The notes under the pieces: model-generated
The model's database searches: none
What the model was told of the DNA's origin: nothing
What the model saw: only the letters and a program-made list of their open reading frames with translations
Origin: Salinisphaera sp. UBA6602
GTDB taxonomy: Bacteria; Pseudomonadota; Gammaproteobacteria; Nevskiales; Salinisphaeraceae
NCBI GenBank assembly: GCA_002433465.1
Contig: DJIE01000273.1
Span: 711-22,526 of the forward strand
Direction: 5' to 3'
DNA: 21,816 bases
Made by a program: the position numbers and the translations under genes
In this document: in pieces, positions 1 to 6,886 of the stretch
How positions within the stretch are numbered: the stretch's first letter is position 1
How the letters are laid out: each line of letters opens with the position of its first letter

Positions 1-382
1 TGCGCCGATGCCGCGCATGACCAATACCTATATGCGCGCCGGTCACAGCGTGCCTGAAGATATCCTCGCCTCGGTCGACCACGGCATCTATGCGGTGAAT
101 TTCTCCGGCGGCTCGGTGGATATCACCTCGGGCAACTTCGTGTTCTCGGCCGACGAGGCCTATCGCATCGAAAACGGCAAGATCGGCGCGCCAATCAAGG
201 GTGCCACGCTCATCGGCAACGGCCCGGACGTGCTCGAACGTATCTCCATGGTCGGCAACGACCTGGCCCTGGATGAAGGCATCGGCGTCTGCGGCAAGAA
301 TGGCCAGAGCGTGCCGGTGGGCGTGGGCCAGCCCACGCTCAAGGTGGATGCGATCACCGTCGGCGGCACCCAGCAGGGATGA
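1..382 (+). CDS. tldD: TldD, metalloprotease subunit (3' end only)
   Basis: This is the C-terminal part (about 126 residues) of TldD; the gene begins before the window. In other bacteria TldD pairs with TldE/PmbA as a cytoplasmic zinc metalloprotease that degrades unfolded or modified peptides and helps mature microcin B17 and the CcdA antitoxin. The visible sequence is typical of the TldD C-terminus: PRMTNTYM near the start, then [37 protein letters not shown] and a tail ending [15 protein letters not shown]. The catalytic HExxxH motif would lie upstream and is not visible. The reading frame is open from base 2 and ends at TGA 380-382. The rsmD start follows after 25 bases. Identity is secure; nothing can be said about the N-terminal half. 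Confidence 0.95.
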   Translation, partial: APMPRMTNTYMRAGHSVPEDILASVDHGIYAVNFSGGSVDITSGNFVFSADEAYRIENGKIGAPIKGATLIGNGPDVLERISMVGNDLALDEGIGVCGKNGQSVPVGVGQPTLKVDAITVGGTQQG

Positions 383-407
383 CCGCGCCGGCCGACCGAG
401 GCTGAAG

Positions 408-1040
408 GTGGCGCGTCGATCGGCCAGGCCGCGCCCGAACTCAAGCGCCGCTACCACCTCCGTTCGTATCATCGGCGGCGCCTGGCGCGGGCGGCGTCTG
501 CCCGTGACCATGGCCGAAGGCCTGCGCCCCACGCCGGATCGCGTACGCGAAACCCTGTTCAACTGGCTTGCCCCGCGTATCGAGGGCGCACGCTGCCTGG
601 ATTTGTTCGCCGGCACCGGCGCGCTCGGCCTGGAAGCGTTGTCGCGCGGGGCCGCTCACGTACAGTTCGTCGAACGCGATCGCCAGGCCATCGCCTCGCT
701 GCGGGCCGCGCTAGATACGCTGGACGCAGCCGCGCGCGCTACGCTGGTTCAAGGCGATGCGCTCGCGCTGACCCTGGCTACGCCCGCCCCGGATGTCGTG
801 TTCATCGATCCGCCGTTTGCCGCCGAACTGCACGGCCCGGCACTGGATCGGGTGCTGGCCGCGCTGCCCGGCCATGCGCAGATCTATCTCGAATATCCGG
901 CCCAACAAACCGATGCCCTGCATGCGCTGTTCGCCGACCGCTTGGACATACGCCGCGCCAAGCGCGCCGGCGACGTCGGCTACTGCCTTGCACAGCCGCG
1001 CCCTGCCAGCGAAGATGACCGCGCATCTTTGATTTCGTAA
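408..1040 (+). CDS. rsmD: 16S rRNA (guanine966-N2)-methyltransferase RsmD
   Basis: RsmD methylates N2 of G966 in 16S rRNA during 30S assembly, using S-adenosylmethionine. The N-terminal block VRIIGGAWRGRRLP is characteristic of the family, followed by GLRPTPDRVRETLFNWL. SAM motif I is DLFAGTGALGLEAL (about residues 65-78) and the catalytic motif IV is DPPF (about 134-137). I chose GTG 408 because GAGG at 398-401 lies six bases upstream, it falls just after the tldD stop, and no ATG or GTG lies closer to the conserved start. This gives 210 residues, slightly over the usual 185-200, with about 18 Ala/Arg/Ser-rich residues before VRIIGG. The same frame stays open further upstream inside tldD, but that stretch has shadow composition. 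Function is secure; the exact start is moderately so. Confidence 0.93.
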   Translation: MARRSARPRPNSSAATTSVRIIGGAWRGRRLPVTMAEGLRPTPDRVRETLFNWLAPRIEGARCLDLFAGTGALGLEALSRGAAHVQFVERDRQAIASLRAALDTLDAAARATLVQGDALALTLATPAPDVVFIDPPFAAELHGPALDRVLAALPGHAQIYLEYPAQQTDALHALFADRLDIRRAKRAGDVGYCLAQPRPASEDDRASLIS

Positions 1041-1046
1041 TCCATG

Positions 1047-1077
1047 CTCGCGCCGCGCGCACAGGCACGCGCGCGAG
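1047..1077 (+). other. GC-rich hairpin after rsmD
   Basis: CTCGCG-C-CGCG (1047-1057) pairs with CGCGCGCGAG (1068-1077), ten pairs with one bulged C and a ten-base loop. It begins seven bases after the rsmD stop. There is no T-run on either side, so it is not a standard intrinsic terminator; it may stabilise the rsmD 3' end or slow polymerase. Alternating CG sequence forms such stems easily, so significance is uncertain. Confidence 0.35.
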
Positions 1078-1097
1078 AAACGCCTGAGGAGAACTAC

Positions 1098-1154
1098 GTG
1101 CGGTCAGCGCAACACAACCGGGGCCACGGACACGGCGGAGTGGGCGACAGATGA
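1098..1154 (+). CDS. Possible 18-codon leader ORF overlapping coaD
   Basis: GTG 1098 opens an 18-codon frame (VRSAQHNRGHGHGGVGDR) ending at TGA 1152-1154. That stop overlaps the coaD ATG as ATGA, the classic arrangement for translational coupling. GAGGAG at 1086-1091 is the strongest ribosome-binding sequence in this stretch, six bases before the GTG. The coaD start itself has only GGAG at 1137-1140, ten bases away. The frame cannot be an alternative coaD start because it is out of phase. The peptide is rich in Gly, His and Arg and resembles no known protein. A ribosome translating this ORF would be delivered to coaD. It may equally be chance; evidence is sequence layout only. Confidence 0.3.
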   Translation: MRSAQHNRGHGHGGVGDR

Positions 1155-1645
1155 GTAGCGCACCCAATATCCGGGCGGCTTATACCGGCACCTTCGACCC
1201 GATCACCAACGGACATGCCGACGTCATTCGACGCGCGGCGGGCATGTTCGACGAGCTGATCGTGGCGGTGGCCAGCAACGCCAGCAAGAAATCGATCTTC
1301 GATCACCAGGAACGCGTCGAACTGGCCAAGCAGGTGCTGGCCGATGTCGACAACGTGATCGTCATGCCGGTGAGCGGGCTGGTGGTCGATTTCGCCCGCA
1401 AGCACGGGGTGAGCGTGCTGGTACGCGGCGTGCGCGGCGTGGGCGACTACGAATACGAAAAACAGATGGCCGTGATGAACCGTCATCTCGCTCCGCAGGT
1501 GGATACCATCTTTCTGGCCCCCTCGCCCGAATATGCCCACATCTCCTCCACGCTGGTGCGCGAGATCGCCTTCCTCGACGGGCGTATCAGCGGCCTGGTG
1601 CCCAGCCTCGTAGCCGACAAGCTCCACGAGAAGACCGGCGGCTAG
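1151..1645 (+). CDS. coaD: Phosphopantetheine adenylyltransferase CoaD
   Basis: CoaD catalyses the penultimate step of coenzyme A synthesis, transferring AMP from ATP to 4'-phosphopantetheine in the cytoplasm. The protein has 164 residues, normal for the family. It shows the nucleotidyltransferase T/HxGH motif in GTFDPITNGH (T19-H22), the substrate-binding region around NASKKSIFDHQERVELA, the segment LVRGVRGVGDYEYEKQMAVMNR, and the second ATP-binding signature ISSTLVREIA near residue 135. The ATG at 1151 starts just before the conserved first strand. It lies 110 bases after rsmD, the common rsmD-coaD order in bacteria, so cotranscription is likely unless the hairpin after rsmD intervenes. Its initiation may be coupled to the short upstream ORF. 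Identification is firm. Confidence 0.97.
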   Translation: MSSAPNIRAAYTGTFDPITNGHADVIRRAAGMFDELIVAVASNASKKSIFDHQERVELAKQVLADVDNVIVMPVSGLVVDFARKHGVSVLVRGVRGVGDYEYEKQMAVMNRHLAPQVDTIFLAPSPEYAHISSTLVREIAFLDGRISGLVPSLVADKLHEKTGG

Positions 1646-1669
1646 AGCTCGGCGACTACAGGCGGTATC

Positions 1670-3463
1670 GTGATGATCCGCCTTTCGTTTTTCGCGGTAA
1701 TGCCCATGTATGTCCGGCTTCGTCTGATCGCCTGCTCGGTGCTTGTTTCGTGCCTGCCGTTATCCAGCGCGCTGGCGGGCAACGACACACCGCCGGCCCC
1801 GGCCGTGGCCAGCGCCCATCCGGCGGCGACCGCTGCCGGCATGGAAGTGCTCGACGCAGGCGGCAACGCCTTCGATGCCGCGGTTGCCATTACTGCCGCA
1901 CTCGCCGTGGTCGAGCCGCAGGGCTCCGGGCTGGGCGGCGGCGGCTTCTGGCTGCTGCACGACGCCGAAAACAATCGCGATGTCATGATCGACGGCCGCG
2001 AAGAAGCGCCGGGCGCGGCCACCCGCGACATGTATCTCGACGACGACGGCAACTTCGTCCAGCAGCGCTCGCGCAACGGCGCGCTGGCCGCCGGCATTCC
2101 GGGCGAGCCGGCCGCGCTCGCGCATATCGCCGAACGCTACGGCAAGCTGGACCTGGCGCGTACGCTCGCACCGGCGATCCGCCTGGCACGCGACGGCTTC
2201 GAAATAAACGACCACATGCACACGCTGGCCGAGTACCGCCGCGACGTGCTGGCGAGATACCCCGCCAGCGCCGCGCTGCTGCTCGACGAGGACGGCGCCG
2301 TACTGCCTGCCGGCACCCGCTTCAAACAGCCCGACCTGGCCGCCACGCTCGAGGCCCTCGCCGAACGCGGCCGCGACGGTTTCTACGACGGCGACGTCGC
2401 ACGCCGGCTGGTCGAGGCCGTGCGCAGCGCCGGCGGTATCTGGACCCGCCAGGACCTGGCGGACTACGACGTTATCGAGCGCGAGCCCACGCACGGCACC
2501 TACCGCACACCCAACGGCGAATACGAGATCGTGTCCGGCTCGCCCCCGTCGTCCGGCGGCCCGGTGCTTGTCGAAGCGCTCAATATCCTCGAAGGCTTCG
2601 AGTGGGGCACGCTCGACGATGTCGAGCGTCGCCACGTCACCATCGAGGCCATGCGCCGCGCCTACCGCGATCGCGCCGCCTATCTGGGCGATCCGGACTT
2701 CGTGGATATGCCTATCGCCCGGCTGATCGACAAGAACTATGCGGCCGGTCTGCGCGTGGGCATCCGTATGGATCGGGCCACGCCCAGCGATGAACTCGCC
2801 GGCGTAACCGCCGAGCGCGCCAGCGGCCACCACACTACCCATTTTTCGGTCATCGATGCCGAGGGCAATCGCGTTGCTGCCACGCTGTCGGTGAACTTTC
2901 CGTTCGGCTCGGGGCTGGTGGCCGCGGGCACCGGCGTATTCCTCAACGACGAGATGGACGATTTTTCGGCCAAGCCGCTGGCGCCCAACGGCTATGGGCT
3001 GGTCGGCAGTGAGGCCAACGCGATCGCACCCGGCAAACGCCCGCTGTCGAGCATGACGCCGACCTTCGTCGTGGGCGACGATCGCGAGATGGCGCTCGGC
3101 ACCCCCGGTGGCAGCCGGATCACCACCATGGTGCTGCTCGGCGTGCTGGACTTCACCCACGGCGGCGACGCCGCGAGCGTGGTCGGCAAACCGCGCTACC
3201 ACCACCAGTATCTACCCGATCATGTCGAATACGAGCCCGGGGCATTGTCGTCGGACACGCGTGCCGGCCTGGAGAAACTTGGCCACAGCCTCGAACGGGT
3301 CAATCGCCATTACGGCGACATGCACGCGGTGATCTGGAACAAGGCCGAGAACCGAATGGACGCGGCCTCCGACCCGCGCGGCATCGGCTGTGCAGCGATC
3401 GGCGACAGCACACCGGTCTGCGAGCACGAGTCGCGCGATACGCAAACCGCGACCACCGACTGA
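1670..3463 (+). CDS. ggt: Gamma-glutamyltransferase (exported)
   Basis: Gamma-glutamyltranspeptidases cleave or transfer the gamma-glutamyl group of glutathione and related peptides in the periplasm; the precursor cuts itself into two subunits. At 597 residues the length fits. A signal peptide is visible (YVRLRLIACSVLVSC through SSALA). The large-subunit region has DAGGNAFDAAVA and GSGLGGGGFWL. The self-cleavage site is TTHFSV with the expected nucleophile at about Thr389 (counted from GTG 1670), matching TTHYSV in E. coli. Downstream are NDEMDDFS, PLSSMTPTFV and GTPGGSRI, the oxyanion and substrate-binding segments. GTG 1670 and ATG 1673 are nearly equivalent (AGG at 1660-1662 upstream); ATG 1700 or 1706 would also keep a signal peptide. 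It lies 24 bases after coaD. Identification is firm; substrate preference is unknown. Confidence 0.95.
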   Translation: MMIRLSFFAVMPMYVRLRLIACSVLVSCLPLSSALAGNDTPPAPAVASAHPAATAAGMEVLDAGGNAFDAAVAITAALAVVEPQGSGLGGGGFWLLHDAENNRDVMIDGREEAPGAATRDMYLDDDGNFVQQRSRNGALAAGIPGEPAALAHIAERYGKLDLARTLAPAIRLARDGFEINDHMHTLAEYRRDVLARYPASAALLLDEDGAVLPAGTRFKQPDLAATLEALAERGRDGFYDGDVARRLVEAVRSAGGIWTRQDLADYDVIEREPTHGTYRTPNGEYEIVSGSPPSSGGPVLVEALNILEGFEWGTLDDVERRHVTIEAMRRAYRDRAAYLGDPDFVDMPIARLIDKNYAAGLRVGIRMDRATPSDELAGVTAERASGHHTTHFSVIDAEGNRVAATLSVNFPFGSGLVAAGTGVFLNDEMDDFSAKPLAPNGYGLVGSEANAIAPGKRPLSSMTPTFVVGDDREMALGTPGGSRITTMVLLGVLDFTHGGDAASVVGKPRYHHQYLPDHVEYEPGALSSDTRAGLEKLGHSLERVNRHYGDMHAVIWNKAENRMDAASDPRGIGCAAIGDSTPVCEHESRDTQTATTD

Positions 3464-3522
3464 GCGCCCGAGTCGCAGGCCGGTCCTGGCGAAGAGCCCA
3501 TCGCAGGCCCTGACCTCAGGCC

Positions 3523-3555
3523 AAAAAAAAACCGGCGGCTCCTGCGAGCCGCCGG
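3523..3555 (-). terminator. Intrinsic terminator of the yceI-like gene
   Basis: Perfect ten-base arms CCGGCGGCTC (3532-3541) and GAGCCGCCGG (3546-3555) enclose a four-base loop. On the minus strand the stem is followed by nine T residues (A-run 3523-3531 on the plus strand). It lies 22 bases beyond the yceI-like stop codon. On the plus strand there is no T-run after the stem, so it serves the minus-strand gene first, though the stem could also slow transcripts leaving ggt. Confidence 0.93.
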
Positions 3556-3577
3556 CCATTGTCACCGGGCCTTTAAA

Positions 3578-4171
3578 TCAGCCCTGGTCGTTGGGACGAT
3601 TGGCTTCGACCTCGATCTGGATATCGACTTCGTCGGCGACCAGCGGCACATAGGCATCCATTCCGAATTCGCTGCGCTTGATTTCGGTTTCGGCCGAGAA
3701 CCCGCAGGTATATTTCTTCTCGTCCATCGGATTGGTCTTGCAGACGATGTCGTCGACGTCGAGCGTGACCGGCTTGGTGGTGCCGTGCATGGTCAGCTCA
3801 CCTTCGACGGTGGCCTCGTCGTCGCCGTCGAAGCTCACGCGCGTGGACTTGAACGACATCTCGGGGTACTGGTCGACTTCGAAGAAGCCTTCGGTTTCGC
3901 GCAGGTGCTCGTCGCGCTTGTCGTGGCCGGTATCGACGGTGGCCGGATCGAGGGTGACGTTCACGCTGCTGGTGTCGCCTTCGCGATCCATGACGATTTC
4001 GCCGCCGGTAACATCGATACGGCCGTGCATGGTGGACAGCCCCATATGGCCGATCTCGAAGTTGCCATAGGTATGCGACGGATCGATCTTGTAGGTTTCC
4101 GCTGCGTTGGCGCTCATCGCCGTCGCGGCGAGCAGGCCGGTCGCGGCCAGGCTAATGATGGTTTTATTCAT
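3578..4171 (-). CDS. YceI-family periplasmic lipid-binding protein
   Basis: YceI proteins are exported lipocalin-like beta-barrels that bind polyisoprenoid or other amphiphilic lipids. A clear signal peptide (MNKTIISLAATGLLAA through SANA, cut before AETYKIDPSHT) precedes family hallmarks: YKIDPSHTYGNFEIGHMGLS, GRIDVTGGEIVMD, HLRETEGFFEVDQYPEMSFKST, and GELTMHGTTKPVTLDV. The mature protein has two cysteines (VCKTN and YTCGF) that may form a disulphide. I use ATG 4171; a GTG three codons upstream (4180) adds only VNS and neither has a strong ribosome-binding site. The gene stands alone, divergent from nei across 120 bases and followed by its own terminator. The family is certain; the ligand and physiological role are not known. 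Confidence 0.93.
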   Translation of the reverse strand: MNKTIISLAATGLLAATAMSANAAETYKIDPSHTYGNFEIGHMGLSTMHGRIDVTGGEIVMDREGDTSSVNVTLDPATVDTGHDKRDEHLRETEGFFEVDQYPEMSFKSTRVSFDGDDEATVEGELTMHGTTKPVTLDVDDIVCKTNPMDEKKYTCGFSAETEIKRSEFGMDAYVPLVADEVDIQIEVEANRPNDQG

Positions 4172-4291
4172 ACTGTTCACTTGCTTGCGGTTTTGGATTG
4201 TCGTGACTGCATCCGAGTGTATCGAACTTCGGGTAAACGCTGGCTGTACAGCGCTTTTACTTGTTCACGCAAAAGAATCTCTAGAGCCGCG

Positions 4292-5137
4292 ATGCCCGAA
4301 GGCCCCGAAATAAGACGCATGGTCGACGATATCGCAACCGCCGTCGGCGGGCGGGATGCCGACGCGGTATTTTTTGCCTTCGAGCGCTTCAAGGGCTTCG
4401 AGGCCGCGTTGACCGGGCGCCGTATCACCTCGGTTCAGGCACGCGGCAAGGGCGTACTGGTGTTCTTTGCCGCGCGCGGCGACGACGGCCCCTGGTGCGT
4501 TTACAGCCATAACCAGCTGTACGGACAGTGGCGCATCGGGCGCGCCGCATCGCTGCCGACAACGAAGCGACAGCTGCGCTTCGCGATCAGCGCCGGGCCA
4601 CGGGCGGCACGCCTGTACAGCGCCTCGGATATCCGCCTGGTACGCCCGGCCGCCCTCGACACGGTGCCCTATCTCGCCCGGCTTGGCCCCGATCTGCTCA
4701 ACGATGCCGATGTGGACGATCACCGGCTGCTGCAACAGCTCGACGACCGGCGCTTTTGCGGCCGTGCCCTTGGCACGCTGCTGCTCGACCAGCACTTCAT
4801 CGCCGGCGTGGGCAACTATCTGCGATCCGAGATCCTGTTTGTCGCCGGCCTGCATCCGCGCTACAAACCGAAGTCGCTGAACGATTCACAACGCCGCCGG
4901 CTGGTGATTGCGACGCGGACGATGATCGAACAGGCCTATCGGCTCAAGGGCATCACCAACGACCCCGACCGCGCGCAGCGGCTCAAGGCGCAGGGCCAGT
5001 CCTTTGGCGCGCGGCGGCATCGGGTTTTCGGTCGCGCTGGGCAGGCCTGCTACGACTGCCGCGCAGCGATCGAAAAAACCACCGTTGCCAGCCGGCGGCT
5101 GTACCGCTGTCCGAACTGTCAGCCCGAGCTCAGGTAA
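4292..5137 (+). CDS. nei: Endonuclease VIII (DNA glycosylase/AP lyase)
   Basis: Nei removes oxidised pyrimidines from DNA and cleaves the resulting abasic site. The start MPEGPEIRR supplies Pro2, which forms the Schiff base, and Glu3. Lys53 in ARGKGVL is the conserved lysine, and SHNQLYGQWRIGR is distinctive of Nei rather than Fpg. A helix-two-turn-helix region follows (LLLDQHFIAGVGNYLRSEIL). A C-terminal zinc finger has C253-x2-C256 and C273-x2-C276 around IEKTTVASRRLYR. Length is 281 residues against about 263 in E. coli. The start is fixed because the N-terminal proline must be exposed after Met removal; the open frame upstream to 3785 lies across yceI and is not coding. Its 3' end overlaps the exoD-like gene by eight bases, tail to tail. 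Identification is firm. Confidence 0.96.
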   Translation: MPEGPEIRRMVDDIATAVGGRDADAVFFAFERFKGFEAALTGRRITSVQARGKGVLVFFAARGDDGPWCVYSHNQLYGQWRIGRAASLPTTKRQLRFAISAGPRAARLYSASDIRLVRPAALDTVPYLARLGPDLLNDADVDDHRLLQQLDDRRFCGRALGTLLLDQHFIAGVGNYLRSEILFVAGLHPRYKPKSLNDSQRRRLVIATRTMIEQAYRLKGITNDPDRAQRLKAQGQSFGARRHRVFGRAGQACYDCRAAIEKTTVASRRLYRCPNCQPELR

Positions 5138-5732
5138 TCAGGGTATAGACGAAATAGCCGGCCAGTCCGGCCGGCACCAGCCCTGCCAACACCCAGAAGC
5201 CGTCGCGGCCGGTCAGACCCAGGCCCATGAAGGCAATGGCAAAAGCCGGCGCGGCCGCGGCGAAGGGAATGATCTCCAACGGCACCATGCATACCCCGAG
5301 CACCACGCAGGCCAGACCGATCAGGCGGGTGGATGCGCCCTGTACGAGCACGGTCAGGCGCGGGCGTACCAGGCGATCGATACGCTGAGTCCAGGGTGTG
5401 AGGCGACGCGATACCTGGCGATAGCGATGCCGCTCGATCGACAGCCGACGCAGGCGCTTGGGCAGCCAGGGGTGGGCCTTGCCGAAGATCAGCTGGGTGG
5501 ATACCAGGGCGATCGATATGCCGCAGACGCTCGGGATGCCGGGTACCGCCCCCGTCGGCAGCGCAGCGATCAGGGCCAGGATGAGCACCAGCGGGCCATA
5601 GCCGCGCTCACCAATGACCTGCAGCACTTCCCCGATCGACAGGCGGTCGTCGGCGCTGTTGCTTTCGGCATGGGTATCGGCACTGGAATCCAGCGATTCC
5701 AGCAGTCCGGTCAGGGTCGGCTGTTGGCCCAT
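5130..5732 (-). CDS. ExoD-family inner-membrane protein
   Basis: The 200-residue product matches the ExoD family, named from a Rhizobium gene affecting exopolysaccharide and alkali tolerance; the biochemical role is unclear. It has a soluble N-terminus ending in SIGEVLQVIGERGYGPLVLILALIAALPTGAVPGIPSVCG, the family signature with the first membrane hairpin. A basic loop (KRLRRLSIERHRYRQVSRR) and a second hydrophobic block (LIGLACVVLGVCMVPLE and onward) follow, with a final helix at the C-terminus. I chose ATG 5732 because AGAGG precedes it by five bases; a GTG at 5762 would add ten residues. The terminal bases overlap nei on the opposite strand, so the two messages are complementary at their ends. 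It is divergent from the reductase gene. Family assignment is good; function is inferred only by family. Confidence 0.88.
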   Translation of the reverse strand: MGQQPTLTGLLESLDSSADTHAESNSADDRLSIGEVLQVIGERGYGPLVLILALIAALPTGAVPGIPSVCGISIALVSTQLIFGKAHPWLPKRLRRLSIERHRYRQVSRRLTPWTQRIDRLVRPRLTVLVQGASTRLIGLACVVLGVCMVPLEIIPFAAAAPAFAIAFMGLGLTGRDGFWVLAGLVPAGLAGYFVYTLIT

Positions 5733-5849
5733 CGGGGCCTCTGTTGCAGGGGACGAATGCACCTCAGATTAGCATGCCGGCGGCAAGGTTCCCGAGCGGC
5801 TTCTACTGCTTTATTGTATACAGCATCGATTTTTCCACGGCAGTAATCA

Positions 5850-6833
5850 ATGCGCTACAAACGTCTCGGCAGCACCGGCACGAAAGTCTCGCCCCTGTGC
5901 CTGGGCACCATGACCTACGGCACCCCGGAATGGCGCGAATGGGTGCTCGACGAACAGGCCAGCCGGCCGTTCATCAAGCAGGCCCTCGATGCCGGCATCA
6001 ACTTCTTCGATACCGCGGACATGTATTCGCGCGGCGAGTCGGAGCGCGTGGTCGGCAAGGCGTTGACCGACTACGCCCGGCGCGACGATTTCGTGCTTGC
6101 CACCAAGGTCTTCATGCCGATGGGCGACGGACCGAACGACCGCGGCCTGTCGCGCAAGCACATCATGAGCGCCATAGACGGCTCGCTCGAACGGCTGGGC
6201 ACCGATCACGTCGATCTGTATCAAATCCATCGCTGGGACTACGACACGCCCATCGAGGAAACCATGGAAGCGCTGCACGACGTGGTGAAGGCCGGCAAGG
6301 CCCGTTATATCGGTGCCTCCTCCATGTACGCATGGCAGTTCGCCAAGGCCCAGCAGGTCGCCGAGCGCAATGGCTGGACGCCGTTTTCGACCATGCAGCC
6401 CATGTACAACCTCGTCTATCGCGAAGAGGAGCGCGAGATGCTGCCGCTGTGTGCCGATCAGGGCGTGGGCGTGATTCCCTGGAGCCCGCTGGCGCGCGGC
6501 GTGCTGGCCGGCAAGACGACCCAGGGCGAAGGCGGCGAGTCCAAACGCGCACAGACCGACGAGAACACGCGCAAATGGCAGCTCGGTGGCGATATCGATA
6601 GGCCGGTAATCGAGGCGCTACGCGAGGTCGCCGACGCGCGCAACGTGGCGATGGCACAGATCGCCCTCGCCTGGGTGGCCTCGAACCCGGCGATCACCGC
6701 GCCGATCGTGGGGGCAAGCAAATCGCACCATCTCGAACAGGCGATTCAGGCCATCGATATCGAGTTGAGCGCCGACGAGAAGCAAAAGCTCGAAGCGCCC
6801 TACGTCCCCCACCCGATCGCCGGCCACGAATAG
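5850..6833 (+). CDS. Aldo/keto reductase, YajO-like
   Basis: This is a cytoplasmic NADPH-dependent aldo/keto reductase of 327 residues with high visible similarity to E. coli YajO, an enzyme associated with broad aldehyde/ketone reduction and linked to deoxyxylulose/thiamin metabolism. The catalytic tetrad is present: Asp54 and Tyr59 in FFDTADMYSRGESE, Lys86 in LATKVF, and His127 in QIHRWDYDTPIEETMEAL. The segments KAGKARYIGASSM, YREEEREMLPLC and GVIPWSPLARGVLAGK are nearly the same as in YajO, and the C-terminal PIVGAS motif contacts the cofactor phosphate. The ATG is well placed before the first strand (YKRLGSTGTKVS). It is a single-gene unit, convergent with mltB across a strong hairpin. 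The physiological substrate cannot be read from the sequence. Confidence 0.93.
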   Translation: MRYKRLGSTGTKVSPLCLGTMTYGTPEWREWVLDEQASRPFIKQALDAGINFFDTADMYSRGESERVVGKALTDYARRDDFVLATKVFMPMGDGPNDRGLSRKHIMSAIDGSLERLGTDHVDLYQIHRWDYDTPIEETMEALHDVVKAGKARYIGASSMYAWQFAKAQQVAERNGWTPFSTMQPMYNLVYREEEREMLPLCADQGVGVIPWSPLARGVLAGKTTQGEGGESKRAQTDENTRKWQLGGDIDRPVIEALREVADARNVAMAQIALAWVASNPAITAPIVGASKSHHLEQAIQAIDIELSADEKQKLEAPYVPHPIAGHE

Positions 6834-6850
6834 CCTGCCCCGGCGTCGAG

Positions 6851-6882
6851 GGGCAAAGCCGGGCCGAGTGCCCGGCTTGCCC
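6851..6882. terminator. Strong hairpin between convergent genes
   Basis: AAGCCGGGC (6856-6864) and GCCCGGCTT (6870-6878) form a perfect nine-base stem with a five-base loop. GGGC (6851-6854) and GCCC (6879-6882) extend it past one bulged A. It fills the 53-base gap between the stops of the aldo/keto reductase and mltB genes and is symmetric enough to act from both sides. Neither side has a T-run, so it is a likely bidirectional terminator or mRNA 3'-end protector rather than a standard intrinsic terminator. Confidence 0.6.
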
Positions 6883-6886
6883 TAGG

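Noticed and set aside
1760..3205. A 481-codon minus-strand frame inside ggt
   Set aside because: It is antisense to a gene with all the gamma-glutamyltransferase motifs, and has shadow-type composition.
4220..4234. A 15-base sequence TATCGAACTTCGGGT repeated with one mismatch at 20646-20660
   Set aside because: One-mismatch 15-mers are expected by chance several times in a window of this size, and the two sites have no common context.
4238..4253. LexA (SOS) box in front of nei
   Set aside because: There is a short palindrome GCTGTACAGC and a CGCTG-N6-CAGCG repeat, but the spacing does not fit CTG-N10-CAG.
3785..4291. Upstream extension of nei to 450 residues
   Set aside because: Nei needs Pro2 exposed after Met removal, and the extension lies antisense to yceI.
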